A DNA stretch of 64,000 nt. It comes from Liolophura sinensis. Taxonomy: Eukaryota > Mollusca > Polyplacophora > Chitonida > Chitonidae. The DNA lies in assembly GCF_032854445.1 (NCBI RefSeq), contig NC_088307.1, positions 22,458,017 to 22,522,016 on the forward strand, read 5' to 3'. Both the position numbers and the translations under genes were made by a program. Shown here in pieces: positions 55,028 to 64,000 of this stretch (the stretch's first letter is position 1; each line of letters begins with the position of its first letter). The notes beneath the pieces are model-generated. The model had not been told where the DNA came from, searched no databases, and worked only from the letters and a program-made list of their open reading frames with translations.

Positions 55028-58000
55028 TATCCTTTATATAATATAAATATATATTCCTATCTTGTTTTACTTTTTTTATCAATGACTTTTAACATGTTAC
55101 ATCAGAATATTTGCGGTCTTGGCGCTCATGGAGAGGAATTCAAGTGTTATATTCAAAATCTTAAGCCCGCTCCTCATGTTATATGTCTTCAAGAAACTTT
55201 TTTAAAGCCACATATGGATTTTACTTACCCTGGGTATTTTATAGGTAGAATGGATAGGAATACAGACGGGAGAGGGGGCCTGGTCATGCTTCTAAAAGAC
55301 GGCCTATCCTTTTCAGAACTAAAGTTACCTCCCTTTAACAGTATTGAGGCACAATGTTTTAATATTGCTACGAGGTCTGGTGCACCCACAAGTGTTGTTA
55401 ATATATACAATCCTTCTAGTCGTATTGATAGAAAAGATTTTGATACTCTTATGTCTTATATTAATAGCACTTATATATTGTGTGGGGATTTTAACGCTTA
55501 CGGACCCTTATGGGGTAGCGTTACAACGAATTTCAACGGAAGGGTAATGACTGCTCTAGTTAATGATTATGAAATGTGTGTTTTAAATGATGGGACGGGC
55601 ACTCGTGTAGATCCTCATTCTGGTAATCTGTCTCACTTAGACCTTACTCTTTGCTCAGCAGATATAGGTCTGTCTTTTAATTGGTTCGTTGATACCATAA
55701 GCCCTTGTCCTAGCGACCACTTACCAGTTCTAGTCACCTGTAATATAGACCACCATGTGAATCCTGTAGGCCAGCCTCCCAGATGGTGTGTGAAAAGGGC
55801 AAACTGGGATGTATACCAAGAAGAATGTTTGAGGTCTTTTTCTCAGGATGTGTATAATAATGATGTTGATATTTTTGCAGATAATGTACTTAATGCCATT
55901 GATGTGGCTGCACAAAAATGCATTCCAAAATCCTCAGGTAAGGTGTCTAGTAAAATACCTGTTCCTTGGTGGAACGACGATTGTTCTAATGCTATAAAAA
56001 ATCGGAAACGTTTAAAAAATCGTGCAAAACGCACTCGCCTATACCAAGACATTGTTTTATTTAAACGAGCTAAAGCTGTAGCACAGCGGGTGATTAAAAC
56101 AGCTCAGAGAGATCACTGGCGACAATACTGTTCTAATTTATCTGAAAATACAAATACCAAAGAAGTCTGGAATAAAATAAACTCGATTAAAGGTAAAAGA
56201 AAATCAAATAACACCCCAACTATTGTTCATAATAATAGTAATTATGTTACTAATATTGACAAAGCCAATATTTTGGCAGACAGTTTCTCTTTCGTTTCCA
56301 GTTCAAACAATTATTCTCCTGAGTTTATATCCCATAAGGAAAATATTGAAGAAATGCATCCTTTTAATAATATTCTTTTTGATGACATGCCAATTAACAA
56401 TGATTTTTCTTTACTAGAATTAAAGCAGGCCTTATCCTCATGTTCGGATTCGTCACCGGGTGAGGATACTATTACGTACTCCATGTTGTACAATTTGCCA
56501 TATCACTGTATGGCTATATTACTATTGCTCTACAATGCCGTTTGGTCTAGTATGAAACTCCCGGCTAAATGGAAAACGGCAATTGTTGTGCCCGTTGCTA
56601 AACCAGGTAAGGATCCCTCGTTCACATCTTCGTACAGGCCTATAGCCCTCACGTCCTGTCTCTGCAAGGTCATGGAGCGTATGATAAATTCTAGATTGAT
56701 GTGGTTTTTGGAGAAACACAATATACTTAGTCCAGTACAGAGCGGTTTTAGAAACAAACGTTGTACTACTGACCATGTGGTTAATTTAGAAACCTCCATC
56801 AGACACTCTTTTAAATATAAAGATTATCTAATTGCCGTGTTTCTCGATATAGAAAAAGCGTACGATATGGTTTGGAGGACTGGGGTGTTAATTAAGCTGC
56901 GTAATATTGGCATTGGTGGGAAAATGTTGGGTTTTTTAAAAGATTTCCTGTCCGGACGTTTTATTAAAGTTCGAGTGGGACAGAGTTATTCTCGCATGGT
57001 TCCGGTGGAGAATGGGGTTCCCCAGGGAAGTGTCTTATCTCCCACTTTATTTAATGTAGCTATAAATGACTTACCCAATGCCATATCCCCTAAATTAAAT
57101 TGCACGCTTTTCGCTGATGATAAATCCATGTGGTTTTGCTCTAGGTCCCTTGCCTCTTGTGTCAAGCATATTCAGCAAGGTCTAGATGATATAATGAAAT
57201 GGAGCCGGGACTGGGGGTGCAAGTTTTCTTCTGTTAAAACAGAAGCTGTTGTGTTTACACGGCGCCATACTGGTAATGTTTGTCTAACCCTTAATAACTC
57301 GACGATCAAAATCTCCTCTTCTTTTAAGTATCTCGGGGTTATATTCGATAATAGGCTTACTTGGGGTAGACATATTGACTATTTGATAGCAAGATGTGAT
57401 AAAGTTCTAAATTTAATGAGGTGTGTATCGGGCAAATCTTGGGGGGCTGAGAAAAAATCATTACTACTGCTATATCGCTCTCTCATCCGTACCAAACTTG
57501 ATTATTGTTGTGAAGCCTATGATTCTGCTTGCATTACGCTTAAAGAAAAATTAGATTCTGTTCAGTGCGCAGCGCTGCGGATATGTACAGGAGGCATGCG
57601 CACCACACCACTTAACGTTCTGCAGGTATTCTGTAACGAGTGGCCACTGTCTATCCGTCGGCGCCTGCGCACCCTCAAGTTCTTTTTCAGGCTCAAATGT
57701 TCGGTTAATAATGCTTCGTCTCGTTTGCTCGAACCTTCCTTTTATGACAACTTGCACGACTTAAATAGTTATGCTGGGTTACCATTTAGTTTGAGATCAA
57801 AGAACATATCTTCGTCTTTAGATTGTGATAATGTTGCTTTGCAGTCATCCCGTGTTCCTGATTTCCCCACATGGAATCTAGAACCTCCCTATATCTCGAC
57901 TACTCTCAACGATGATAGAAAAAATCTGATAATCCGAATGTTTAATTACTATGTGCTACGGAATATATACATACAAGCCTATCCCAGTACTTGCAGGTAT

Positions 58001-58066
58001 ACACTGATGCCTCCAAGTGTCCAGACAGCAACAGAGTTGGGGCAGCTTTTTGTGTTCCAGAGTTAA
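55025..58066 (+). CDS. LINE ORF2: endonuclease and reverse transcriptase, intact frame
   Basis: 1013 codons without a stop. APE-type endonuclease first: N28 in LHQNICGL, E57 in CLQET, D155/N157 in GDFNAYG, and the D231-H232 pair in PSDHLP. All catalytic positions are kept. The RT domain follows: YRPIALTSCLCKVMERM, QSGFRNKRCTTDHVV, AVFLDIEKAYDMVW (motif A), GVPQGSVLSPTLFNVAIND (motif B), TLFADDKSMW with D698/D699 (motif C), and FKYLGVIFDNRLTWG. The thumb and connection run to about residue 975, where the frame leaves the RNase H coding by -1 and ends at TAA 58066. A later ATG (55082) may be the real start because the first 19 residues are hydrophobic and unlike the family. The product would nick DNA and copy the LINE RNA at the nick; it is the best preserved enzyme in the window. 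Confidence 0.93.
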   Translation: MYPLYNINIYSYLVLLFLSMTFNMLHQNICGLGAHGEEFKCYIQNLKPAPHVICLQETFLKPHMDFTYPGYFIGRMDRNTDGRGGLVMLLKDGLSFSELKLPPFNSIEAQCFNIATRSGAPTSVVNIYNPSSRIDRKDFDTLMSYINSTYILCGDFNAYGPLWGSVTTNFNGRVMTALVNDYEMCVLNDGTGTRVDPHSGNLSHLDLTLCSADIGLSFNWFVDTISPCPSDHLPVLVTCNIDHHVNPVGQPPRWCVKRANWDVYQEECLRSFSQDVYNNDVDIFADNVLNAIDVAAQKCIPKSSGKVSSKIPVPWWNDDCSNAIKNRKRLKNRAKRTRLYQDIVLFKRAKAVAQRVIKTAQRDHWRQYCSNLSENTNTKEVWNKINSIKGKRKSNNTPTIVHNNSNYVTNIDKANILADSFSFVSSSNNYSPEFISHKENIEEMHPFNNILFDDMPINNDFSLLELKQALSSCSDSSPGEDTITYSMLYNLPYHCMAILLLLYNAVWSSMKLPAKWKTAIVVPVAKPGKDPSFTSSYRPIALTSCLCKVMERMINSRLMWFLEKHNILSPVQSGFRNKRCTTDHVVNLETSIRHSFKYKDYLIAVFLDIEKAYDMVWRTGVLIKLRNIGIGGKMLGFLKDFLSGRFIKVRVGQSYSRMVPVENGVPQGSVLSPTLFNVAINDLPNAISPKLNCTLFADDKSMWFCSRSLASCVKHIQQGLDDIMKWSRDWGCKFSSVKTEAVVFTRRHTGNVCLTLNNSTIKISSSFKYLGVIFDNRLTWGRHIDYLIARCDKVLNLMRCVSGKSWGAEKKSLLLLYRSLIRTKLDYCCEAYDSACITLKEKLDSVQCAALRICTGGMRTTPLNVLQVFCNEWPLSIRRRLRTLKFFFRLKCSVNNASSRLLEPSFYDNLHDLNSYAGLPFSLRSKNISSSLDCDNVALQSSRVPDFPTWNLEPPYISTTLNDDRKNLIIRMFNYYVLRNIYIQAYPSTCRYTLMPPSVQTATELGQLFVFQS

Positions 58067-58815
58067 AATATTCCAAATCCTTTAGATTATCCAATTTTGT
58101 CTCAGTATTTACAGCAGAACTTACAGCTATCATCTGTGCTCTTCAGTTTCTCCTTGACCTAAAACCTTCCAGGGCTGTTATACTTACCGATTCTTTATCT
58201 TCCTTGCAGGCCATGTCAAATTATGTCTGGTATAATTCTTCATCACTTGTGTTTGAAATACTACATTTATGCACCACTCTTCGTTACCAGGGCGTCTCTG
58301 TGAGTTTTGACTGGGTACCAGCTCATGTCGGTATTGTGGGGAACGAAATGGCAGACTCCCTGGCGAAGAGAGCTTTATCCTTTTTAGATATATCCATACA
58401 CGTGCCCTTAAACATTAATGAAATCATGAGTCATGTCGCACCTAAGTTTGTGGATATTTGGCAGCGGCAGTGGGATGAAGCTAATAAGGGGAGGTTTTTT
58501 CACAAGTATAATCGTTCTGTCTTGTTAAATTCGCCAATATCATTACGTTCCCGACGAGATGAAACGCTAGTTTTCCGCCTTATTTCTGGACATGTACCTA
58601 CAAATACCTATTTATTCAGAATGAATCTGCACCCATCTGCGCTATGTGACATATGCCTAGTTAATGATGATATCGCTCATCTCTTATTTACGTGTACCCG
58701 GCACTCTAACGCTCGCCGTGTTCTTTACCGGGACTTACGCTCCATTGGCCTTCGGCATTTTACGTTAGCATCTGTTTTAGCATCCAATTTTCTTAGCAGA
58801 TGTCGTCGTTTTTAA
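57946..58815 (+). CDS. LINE RNase H and C-terminal zinc-finger region, shifted frame
   Basis: Open from 57946 in the frame -1 to ORF2. RNase H motifs: VYTDASK (Asp), AELTAI (Glu), LTDSLSSL (Asp), WVPAHVGIVGNEMADSLAK (His and Asp). After it comes LISGHVPTNTYLFRMNLH and a CDIC...H...C pattern, usual at the C-terminus of I-type elements. It overlaps ORF2 by 121 bp. The first in-frame ATG is too late for an independent start, so in the ancestor it must have been one protein with ORF2 or joined by -1 frameshifting. A one-base deletion between about 57946 and 57996 is the simplest explanation. Confidence 0.88.
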   Translation, partial: LLCATEYIHTSLSQYLQVYTDASKCPDSNRVGAAFCVPELKYSKSFRLSNFVSVFTAELTAIICALQFLLDLKPSRAVILTDSLSSLQAMSNYVWYNSSSLVFEILHLCTTLRYQGVSVSFDWVPAHVGIVGNEMADSLAKRALSFLDISIHVPLNINEIMSHVAPKFVDIWQRQWDEANKGRFFHKYNRSVLLNSPISLRSRRDETLVFRLISGHVPTNTYLFRMNLHPSALCDICLVNDDIAHLLFTCTRHSNARRVLYRDLRSIGLRHFTLASVLASNFLSRCRRF

Positions 58816-59383
58816 TAATCCGTTTTTTTTTTGTTTTTTTTTTTGTTTTTTTTTTAATGTTAACATGGTTGGATCGGCCTATTTGTTGCTTTTAAAGTGG
58901 TTGTTGTCGTTTTTTTTTACCCGAACGGAACTGATATGAGCTGACGCTTCTACTGTTTTTTTTTTGTCCAGGTATTGTGTATGTATACTGTTCAGCTCTT
59001 CCTGTACTATACTCTGTGTTCCATATATGTTATAACATCTTGAGTGTTCTAACGCCCACCTTTCCCAAAATCTCTCTTTAACCCATGTACCTGCCCATCT
59101 TGTACTGTAAATATGGATTGTACATTAAGAAACGGTCATCATAGTGAATAATGACCCTCTGCAAACACTTTTTTTTCTTCTTTTAGTCATGAAGCCCAAA
59201 ATTCGTCGGCTATAATGATACAATGTCCATAGCACTAGTATTGAAACTTCTTCTTCTTGTCCTAAATAATATACTCTTCCTTTATATACTATCCAGCTTA
59301 AAAGCATTTTCAATGACGCCAAGTTTTGGCGCGCATCGGCCCTTTGGGCCGGAAAAGCGCCAGTGCAAACCAACCCCCCCTCC
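58816..59383 (+). other. LINE 3' region with hairpins, no poly(A)
   Basis: T runs at 58825-58856 and 58911-58918. Near the end are two perfect hairpins: cgccaa/ttggcg (59317-59331, 3 nt loop) and cggccc/gggccg (59337-59351, TTT loop). The second lies within an outer ggcgc/gcgcc pair (59328-59332 with 59357-59361). They are likely the site recognised by the enzyme. The histone 3' stem-loop consensus is not matched. Confidence 0.65.
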
Positions 59384-59396
59384 CTTTCACAAAGGT
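59384..59396. repeat. LINE target-site duplication, right copy
   Basis: ctttcacaaaggt, identical to 53197-53209. The 5' LTR resumes after it with ccgcagactaacagtacatg. Confidence 0.95.
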
Positions 59397-59494
59397 CCGC
59401 AGACTAACAGTACATGAAGACGTTAAATAGTCATACATAACAATATTTTAAACAATTTGTGCTAGAAGGATTGGGCAAGCATGTCGAGCGATTA

Positions 59495-59590
59495 TACCTC
59501 GTTTTCAGAATTGGTCTTGCGATCCCGACTTGGGACGTCATTATTGGCTGACGGTCGGTAGAGAATGTCTGTTTCGACGTACTGATTCCC
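59495..59590 (+). repeat. Repeat family E copy
   Basis: Contains aattggtcttgcgatcccga, tgggacgtcattattggctg and aatgtctgtttcgacgtact. Confidence 0.65.
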
Positions 59591-59689
59591 TCAGTATAAC
59601 CCTTACCACCCTGTTTTATAACTTTTGTAGTTTGTTCTTAACGTCTTTGTCGCAGTTTTCAATGATGCCGGGCAGACAATAAATATTCC

Positions 59690-60205
59690 AGGCATGAGTC
59701 TGTTATATGTCCCAAAAAACATGTGTTTTTGTTTTACTTATATTTGGACTTCGCTTGTTTTCGGCAAGAATTTAAACCGGCTTAAATCACGGTATATACC
59801 AGGCGTCAACCAATAAGGACGTTCCAGGTCAACAATCGCAAGGCCAGTTCCCAAAACGACGTTAAGCACCCCCTCGCCCGTGTTAAGTGGAATTAGACAG
59901 AACCACGAAGCAGAGCGCCAGAGATTCGGGACGGTCAGTCCAAACTGACTTAAATCCGAATTGAACTCACTGTAAAACTTAAGAAACTCAAAGTGAAGGC
60001 ATTTGTTGGAATATCCTTGACAAGTTTTTCCAGTAATAATTTGTGATATTGACTGAAATAGTCACACCACACGTAGTATCTAACAAATGTTACAAAGCTA
60101 GGTATACACACACCAAATGCAGACCCTTCGGTATATTGCTGTCCAAGTAAGGATAATTTACAGTGTCAAAATGAAAACTATTTCTCTTGTTATAAGAGGT
60201 ACCTT
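59690..60205 (-). pseudogene. Penelope-like RT C-terminus with its 3' repeat, minus strand
   Basis: The minus strand at 60205-60118 reads RNSFHFDTVNYPYLDSNIPK. At about 60025-59890 it reads CQGYSNKCLHFEFLKFYSEF and VPNLW, as in the other copies. It then passes into family E (59880-59690: ggaactggccttgcgattgt, tgacctggaacgtccttatt). About 90 bp between the two coding pieces are replaced by unrelated sequence. Confidence 0.7.
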
Positions 60206-60639
60206 TCAACGGGTTGATGTCATTTGGGCGTCAATATTTACTCATATTGATTTCTCTGTGCACATATATCAGCATAATAAAAACCATCAGACACAAGAAG
60301 TGCGATTATTAAACGCGAAATATTGTGTGGACGTGACAGCTGGTGCATTTATGTGAAAACGGACTCTCAACAGATGTTCTTACCTTTGTTGTAGTTGTAT
60401 TGTTAAACCGCTGACGTTTACTTTTCACTGTATGTTACTCATAAATATCTTTATTCGTGATACACAGTTAGACTTTGGCAATGATGAAATTTAATTTTAT
60501 TGTATTCCTGCATAAACCAGCATTCTGCTGATGGACTAATCATACCCGAGGCCTTGTCCCTTTGCATTGTTTTAATGATATTGTTTGTTAAATGTGGTGA
60601 ACATAGCAGTTTGAGCATTTCAAGACCAGTGACGTCTAA
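60206..60639. other. No gene recognised
   Basis: About 430 bp. 60505-60600 resembles 41400-41520 (aaccagcattctgctgatgg and tgcattgttttaatgatatt), an unclassified repeat linked to family D. Confidence 0.4.
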
Positions 60640-60785
60640 TAAATTCCAATTAACATCATTGCATTTTTTTCTTTTACCTAATTCTGCTTAAGCCACGGTG
60701 CTAGGTAGCATGTAAATTGTTATTGTTTATGCATTTAGATGAACAGTTAGAATAAAACCACGACTGAGGTGAATTCACAAAAGGC
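60640..60785. repeat. Dispersed repeat family D copy, inverted
   Basis: Contains aattctgcttaagccacggt, gctaggtagcatgtaaattg and agaataaaaccacgactgag. Confidence 0.5.
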
Positions 60786-60789
60786 CGAC

Positions 60790-60875
60790 TGCGGTCGCTG
60801 TGAGTTCAAGTCCAGCTCATGCTGGCTTCCTCTCTGAAGTACGTGGGAAGGCCTTCAGACACCTGCGGTCGTGTG
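60790..60875 (+). mobile_element. SINE family A, split by an LTR element
   Basis: Plus-strand piece from gcggtcgctgtgagttcaag to acacctgcggtcgtgtg, ending exactly where the LTR begins. The remainder would lie beyond the right edge of the window. Confidence 0.7.
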
Positions 60876-61091
60876 TGTTAAGTCTCCGTCCAGTCTCCGT
60901 CCGTCCAGCAGGGATGAATATTAGAATGGTAATCGATTTCAGCAACACGTGACAACCATTTGGAGGTATCTTTATTCCCATGTATCTAGAGTTATCCCTC
61001 TTAGCACCTTGAACATGCAAAGTTACTTCCCATATACTGTATAGCACACATTTATAGCATGCATTCCTCCCGTCTTACTGTGAACATAACA
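60876..61091 (-). repeat. Putative 3' LTR of the right-hand element, 216 bp
   Basis: Plus strand starts tgttaagtctccgtccagtc and ends gtgaacataaca, so it has TG...CA ends, and it lies just after the end of the polyprotein of the neighbouring element. The second LTR is outside the window, so the limits are provisional. Confidence 0.6.
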
Positions 61092-61193
61092 GCTTTTGCT
61101 ACGTTATCAAACCTTTTTTTTAAATCACTGGCATTTCATTACACATACACACAGAAACTTAAAAACAATACAAAATTTTAACAGTAACCTACA

Positions 61194-64000
61194 ATTAATC
61201 TGCAGATGGTGATACCACTGGTACTGACATTACCCTGGGTGAATCTATACGCACAACAGCTTTTCGTTCTTGCTGAGGATAATGCCTTTCTTGTGGAATG
61301 GGAACATTCGTAGCGCCAGGTGAATTGCTGTCATGAGTGTGACTGTAGTGTGAAGTGTGATAAGGGAGATTTCTGTATTTGATCTGTTCTGTGTGACGTT
61401 TGTGTGTATTGCTGTTTGTCTTAACTTCATAGTTAAGAGAGCTTTGTCGATTAGTTACAAGTCCTTGTAACTACTTCCTTCCTTCGGAATAATTACGAAC
61501 CATCACTGGATAACCAACCATGAATTCTCGCGTAGCGTCTTTCCTTTAAAGAACCTCATCTGTCTGTGAAGAACGTACACTGTGGTTTATGCCCGGGCAG
61601 ATTAGATCCAGTCTTGTGCGTAACTCTTTCCAAGAAACAGTTGTGTAGGGGATTAGCCGGTCGTGGCATAGGGTGAGTTTCGGTACCTAAACAAGATGTT
61701 TGCGAGGTTCATCTTCCGTGACATTGTGTGACGGTTTGCTTTTAAACTTTACTTCAGTGTTGCAATGAATCGTTCTGCTTGACCGTTAGTGGCAGGATGA
61801 TTTCGATTGCGCATCATCTATCACAAAGAACATTTTGTTCAGAAATGGACCTGCATGAATCCTCTACCACTTATCAGGAAATAACCATGGGTGTAAAGCA
61901 GCTGGGGCTGAGTTATTACAGACATTAAGGCAGTTCTGATAGCCTTTAGCTAAATTTTTCTAGGTTATTCTTGATGATGGGTCAATATACGTAGCTTCTA
62001 GCAATGCTTTTCATTCGCATTCCTGAATGGTTTGCTGTGTAGTTTCCATAACACCCATTGTCTCAGTTTGGACGGAAAAATCACTCGAATTCCCCACATA
62101 AGATATCCGTGGACGATTTCGTCAAGCCTCGTATAATACAGGCGCAGCTCTGGCCCATCACATTCAGTTCATCCATTTAGAGTGTTCAAGTACACACCAG
62201 CATCACATGCAAGTCATACAGGTAAACTGTTGTCAAAGTGGACAGTAACTTCTGTCGAAAAAATCTTAACTTTGATCTTCTAAAATGCTGCCTGGCATTC
62301 CGTTGTCTATTTCCACATACTGTCCTTCTTTTGCAGTTTATGGAGAGGTGAAGAACTGTGGCTGGGTTAGGCAAGAATCTGGCATAATAGTTCAAAAATT
62401 CTATCAACGTTCTTAATTGTGTCAGGTCTTTTGGCGTTGGTGCATTCACAATAGCTTTTACTTTTGGAGATTTTTGTCAGTTAGATGTCTTAGGTATTCA
62501 ATTTTGTCCCGGAGAAAACCCCACTTCTCTTTCTTCAGGCGCATGCCATGTTTGTGAAGCCTGTCCAGTACGGTATTTAAAATATTTAAGTGTTATCGTC
62601 ATTTTCACTCGTCGTTAATATACCATCCTGATTTATAAGACCTTCGTGTATTTCTCGTATAATCTGTTCAGTTGTACGTTGGTTCCAGATGACGAAAGAC
62701 GAAACGGTAAGTGATTGAAGTGGTATAGTCTCTTTTGTGTGTTAATGGTTAGGTATGGACGGGAAGATTCGTCCATCACAAGTTGTTGGTAGTCATTAGC
62801 TAGGTCAAGTTTCGAGAATTTTTCTCCCCCTACTAGTAGAGCACACATGTTCTCTATCATCGACAAAGGATACTCATCTACGTCTAAATCGGTATTGATT
62901 GTTGATTTAAAATCCGTACGTATTTTAACATTACCATCACGCTACATGGTAGGAAAGATAGAGCTTGCCCAATCAGCTTTATCGACTTTACTGATGATAC
63001 CTTGTGCCTCAAGGCCGTTAATGTCTTTGTTCATTTTGTGTTGTATTACATACAGCACATGTCGTGCTGTCATGAATTTAGGCTGGGCACCCTCTTTGAG
63101 AAATATCTTACCTTGTATGTCCTTAACTTGTCCGATGTCGCTGTTAAACAGTACCTTGAGTTCATTTAAGACTTCGTTCAATCTAGTTTGTGTATCTGAC
63201 GGACATGTTTTAATGTGTTTAAAGTGTGGCCAATTCAGGTTGATGTGTTGCAGCCACGAGCGGCCAAATAGCGCGTGCGTGTGCATGTTTGCATGAACAA
63301 CATACAGTCTTAATCTTTCACGCTGACCTTCATACATCACCTCAACATCAACCACACATATGGGTGCAATTTACTCACCTGTATATGTACGCAGTTTGAT
63401 ATTACATTTAGACTGATTGAGATGGCCAGTCTTACTCCTGCACGTATAATAAGACATGATGCTTACAGCAGAAACTGTATCTAACTCCATTTTAACTTTC
63501 TTACCTTCAACATTTACCGTTACCTATATTCAATTATCAACCTTGTTAACATTCCCTTCAATCATAATTTGGTCATAGTCAACGCATTCATTAACTTTTA
63601 CACTGCTGACATTTTCATTTACGTAGTTTCTTTACCTTCTTCAGTGAGGATTACACATACAATTCCAACGCAATTATCCTCACATCTATCATTGCCATTG
63701 TTCAAACATCCATTTTGAAAAGTTGTACTAGGTGTATCACTAACAGACACATTTGGTTTAGAACTACTATTTAACCCAGTTTAACTATAGACAGGGTATT
63801 CACCTATACCGTATTATTGTCGTCAGAGTCATCTGTACTTTTTGCATGACTGTCATCCTCCACAAAGTGACATTTCCTTTCCGCTCTTGTTGGAGGGCTT
63901 TGACCTTCGACTGTCTTCTTCAGTTTGTTGTGACAAATCCGTTTTAGATGTCCCTTTACACCACATAAGTTACAAGTTTCATTTTTGTACCAACACTCTT
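61194..64000 (-). pseudogene. Decayed Ty3-like gag-pol, conventional order, cut by the window edge
   Basis: Minus strand, right to left. A gag zinc knuckle at about 63970-63920 (CNLCGVKGHLKRIC). A degenerate protease at about 63490 (ELDTVSAVSIM, where DTG is expected), then KLRTYTGE, a stop, and VVDVEVMYEGQRERLRLYVV. At 63355-62942 ALFGRSWLQHINLNW and the start of RT (KVDKADWASSIFP). At 62866-62633 RT LLVGGEKFSKLDLANDYQQL and YLTINTQKRLYHFNHLPF. At 62449-62186 the thumb (LIEFLNYYARFLPN). At about 61820-61750 the integrase motif HPATNGQAERFIATLK; near 61640-61600 an RTRLDLI-like stretch; and at about 61500 MVGYPVMVRNYSEGRK. The last frame ends TAA 61194 after VPVVSPSAD. Integrase lies after RT, unlike the elements at 25 and 48 kb. 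Many stops and shifts. Confidence 0.88.

Larger units (their letters stand above)
53210..59383 (+). mobile_element. I/Nimb-type non-LTR retrotransposon inserted in the LTR
   Basis: 6174 bp on the plus strand. Parts: 81 bp derived from histone H4, about 530 bp of AT-rich leader, ORF1 (53824 to about 55025), ORF2 endonuclease-RT (55025-58066), RNase H (to 58815), and a 3' region of about 570 bp rich in T runs. There is no poly(A); the end reads ccaaccccccctcc. A 13 bp duplication flanks it. The order with RNase H after RT, and the ORF1 zinc knuckles, fit the I supergroup (I, Nimb); Nimb is my guess for a mollusc. Seemingly full length, but with one stop and two frame changes. Confidence 0.93.
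47563..59442 (-). mobile_element. Ty3-like LTR retrotransposon, 5' LTR split by a LINE
   Basis: Bounded by TGTTAC...ATAACA ends on both LTRs, with atat repeated outside (47559-47562 and 59443-59446) as a 4 bp target duplication. Minus-strand order: 5' LTR (right), tRNA-Pro-like primer site, one long gag-pol frame, polypurine tract, 3' LTR (left). Without the LINE and its duplicated target the element is about 5.7 kb. Domain order is gag, protease, integrase, then RNase H, resembling Gmr1-type Ty3 elements in which integrase precedes RT. The RT core seems to be missing. LTR sequence differs by only a few substitutions and small indels plus one large indel, so insertion was recent, yet the coding frame has two stops. 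Confidence 0.93.
52250..59442 (-). repeat. 5' LTR (right), interrupted by the LINE
   Basis: LTR parts are 52250-53209 and 59397-59442, about 1006 bp in all. 52595-52990 is present here but not in the left LTR. The LINE occupies 53210-59383 and 59384-59396 repeats the target. Confidence 0.92.

Noticed and set aside
57919-57925. A AAA AAT as a programmed -1 frameshift site for RNase H
   Set aside because: A stop (TAA 57943) closes the -1 frame before the RNase H coding begins.
59337-59351. Histone mRNA 3' stem-loop at the LINE end
   Set aside because: The loop has three T and the stem closes cggccc/gggccg; the histone consensus has a four-base loop and a different stem, and the flanking ACCCA-type sequence is absent.
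62847-63296. 149-residue plus-strand frame
   Set aside because: It is the complement of the minus-strand protease/RT region of the right-hand LTR element.

Overview
The window looks like nuclear DNA of an invertebrate animal, most probably a mollusc. It is AT-rich, has almost no long host reading frames, and is packed with tRNA-derived SINEs, LINEs, Penelope-like and LTR retrotransposons, a Tc1-type DNA transposon and tandem repeats. The mollusc guess rests on the SINE tails (a tail reading roughly gagtacggcgtaaaacaccaat followed by aaataaat repeats, and a second tail in cgttaaac) and on the types of reverse transcriptase present. It is an inference, not a match I could run.

Layout. 0-9 kb: SINE fragments, a (TA)n tract, a broken LINE (4.3-6.2 kb) with a SINE inserted in it, and three tandem arrays (18, 28 and 20 bp units). 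9-18 kb: more SINEs, a second LINE relic, and a nearly complete Tc1-like DD34E transposon with exact 24 bp terminal inverted repeats (14553-16086). 18-25 kb: two candidate exons resembling the DRAM/TMEM150 membrane-protein family, Penelope-like fragments, and a 1 kb tandem duplication. 25-27 kb: a decayed Ty3-like polyprotein on the minus strand. 31-32.5 kb: the best host gene, three exons in one continuous frame with good splice sites, function unknown. 35-43 kb: nested SINEs around a Penelope-like reverse transcriptase relic flanked by related direct repeats. 43-45 kb: two degenerate tandem arrays.

The centrepiece is 47.56-59.44 kb. A Ty3-like LTR element on the minus strand has the unusual order gag, protease, integrase, then RNase H. 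It appears to have lost the reverse transcriptase core by an in-frame deletion. Its primer-binding site resembles that for tRNA-Pro, its two LTRs are almost identical apart from a 0.4 kb indel, and it is flanked by a 4 bp duplication. A 6.2 kb non-LTR retrotransposon of the I/Nimb type (ORF1 with three zinc knuckles; ORF2 with endonuclease and reverse transcriptase, then RNase H) has inserted into its 5' LTR, making a 13 bp target duplication. The first 81 bp of that insertion carry a TATA-like box and the start codon plus first ten codons of histone H4. This looks like a captured host histone gene end and is the most unusual signal in the window.

61-64 kb holds the 3' part of a third LTR element, with conventional order (protease, RT, integrase), inserted in a SINE and running off the right edge. 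None of the mobile elements is free of damage. The LINE ORF2 endonuclease-RT frame (1013 codons) and the Tc1 transposase (one stop) are the best preserved.
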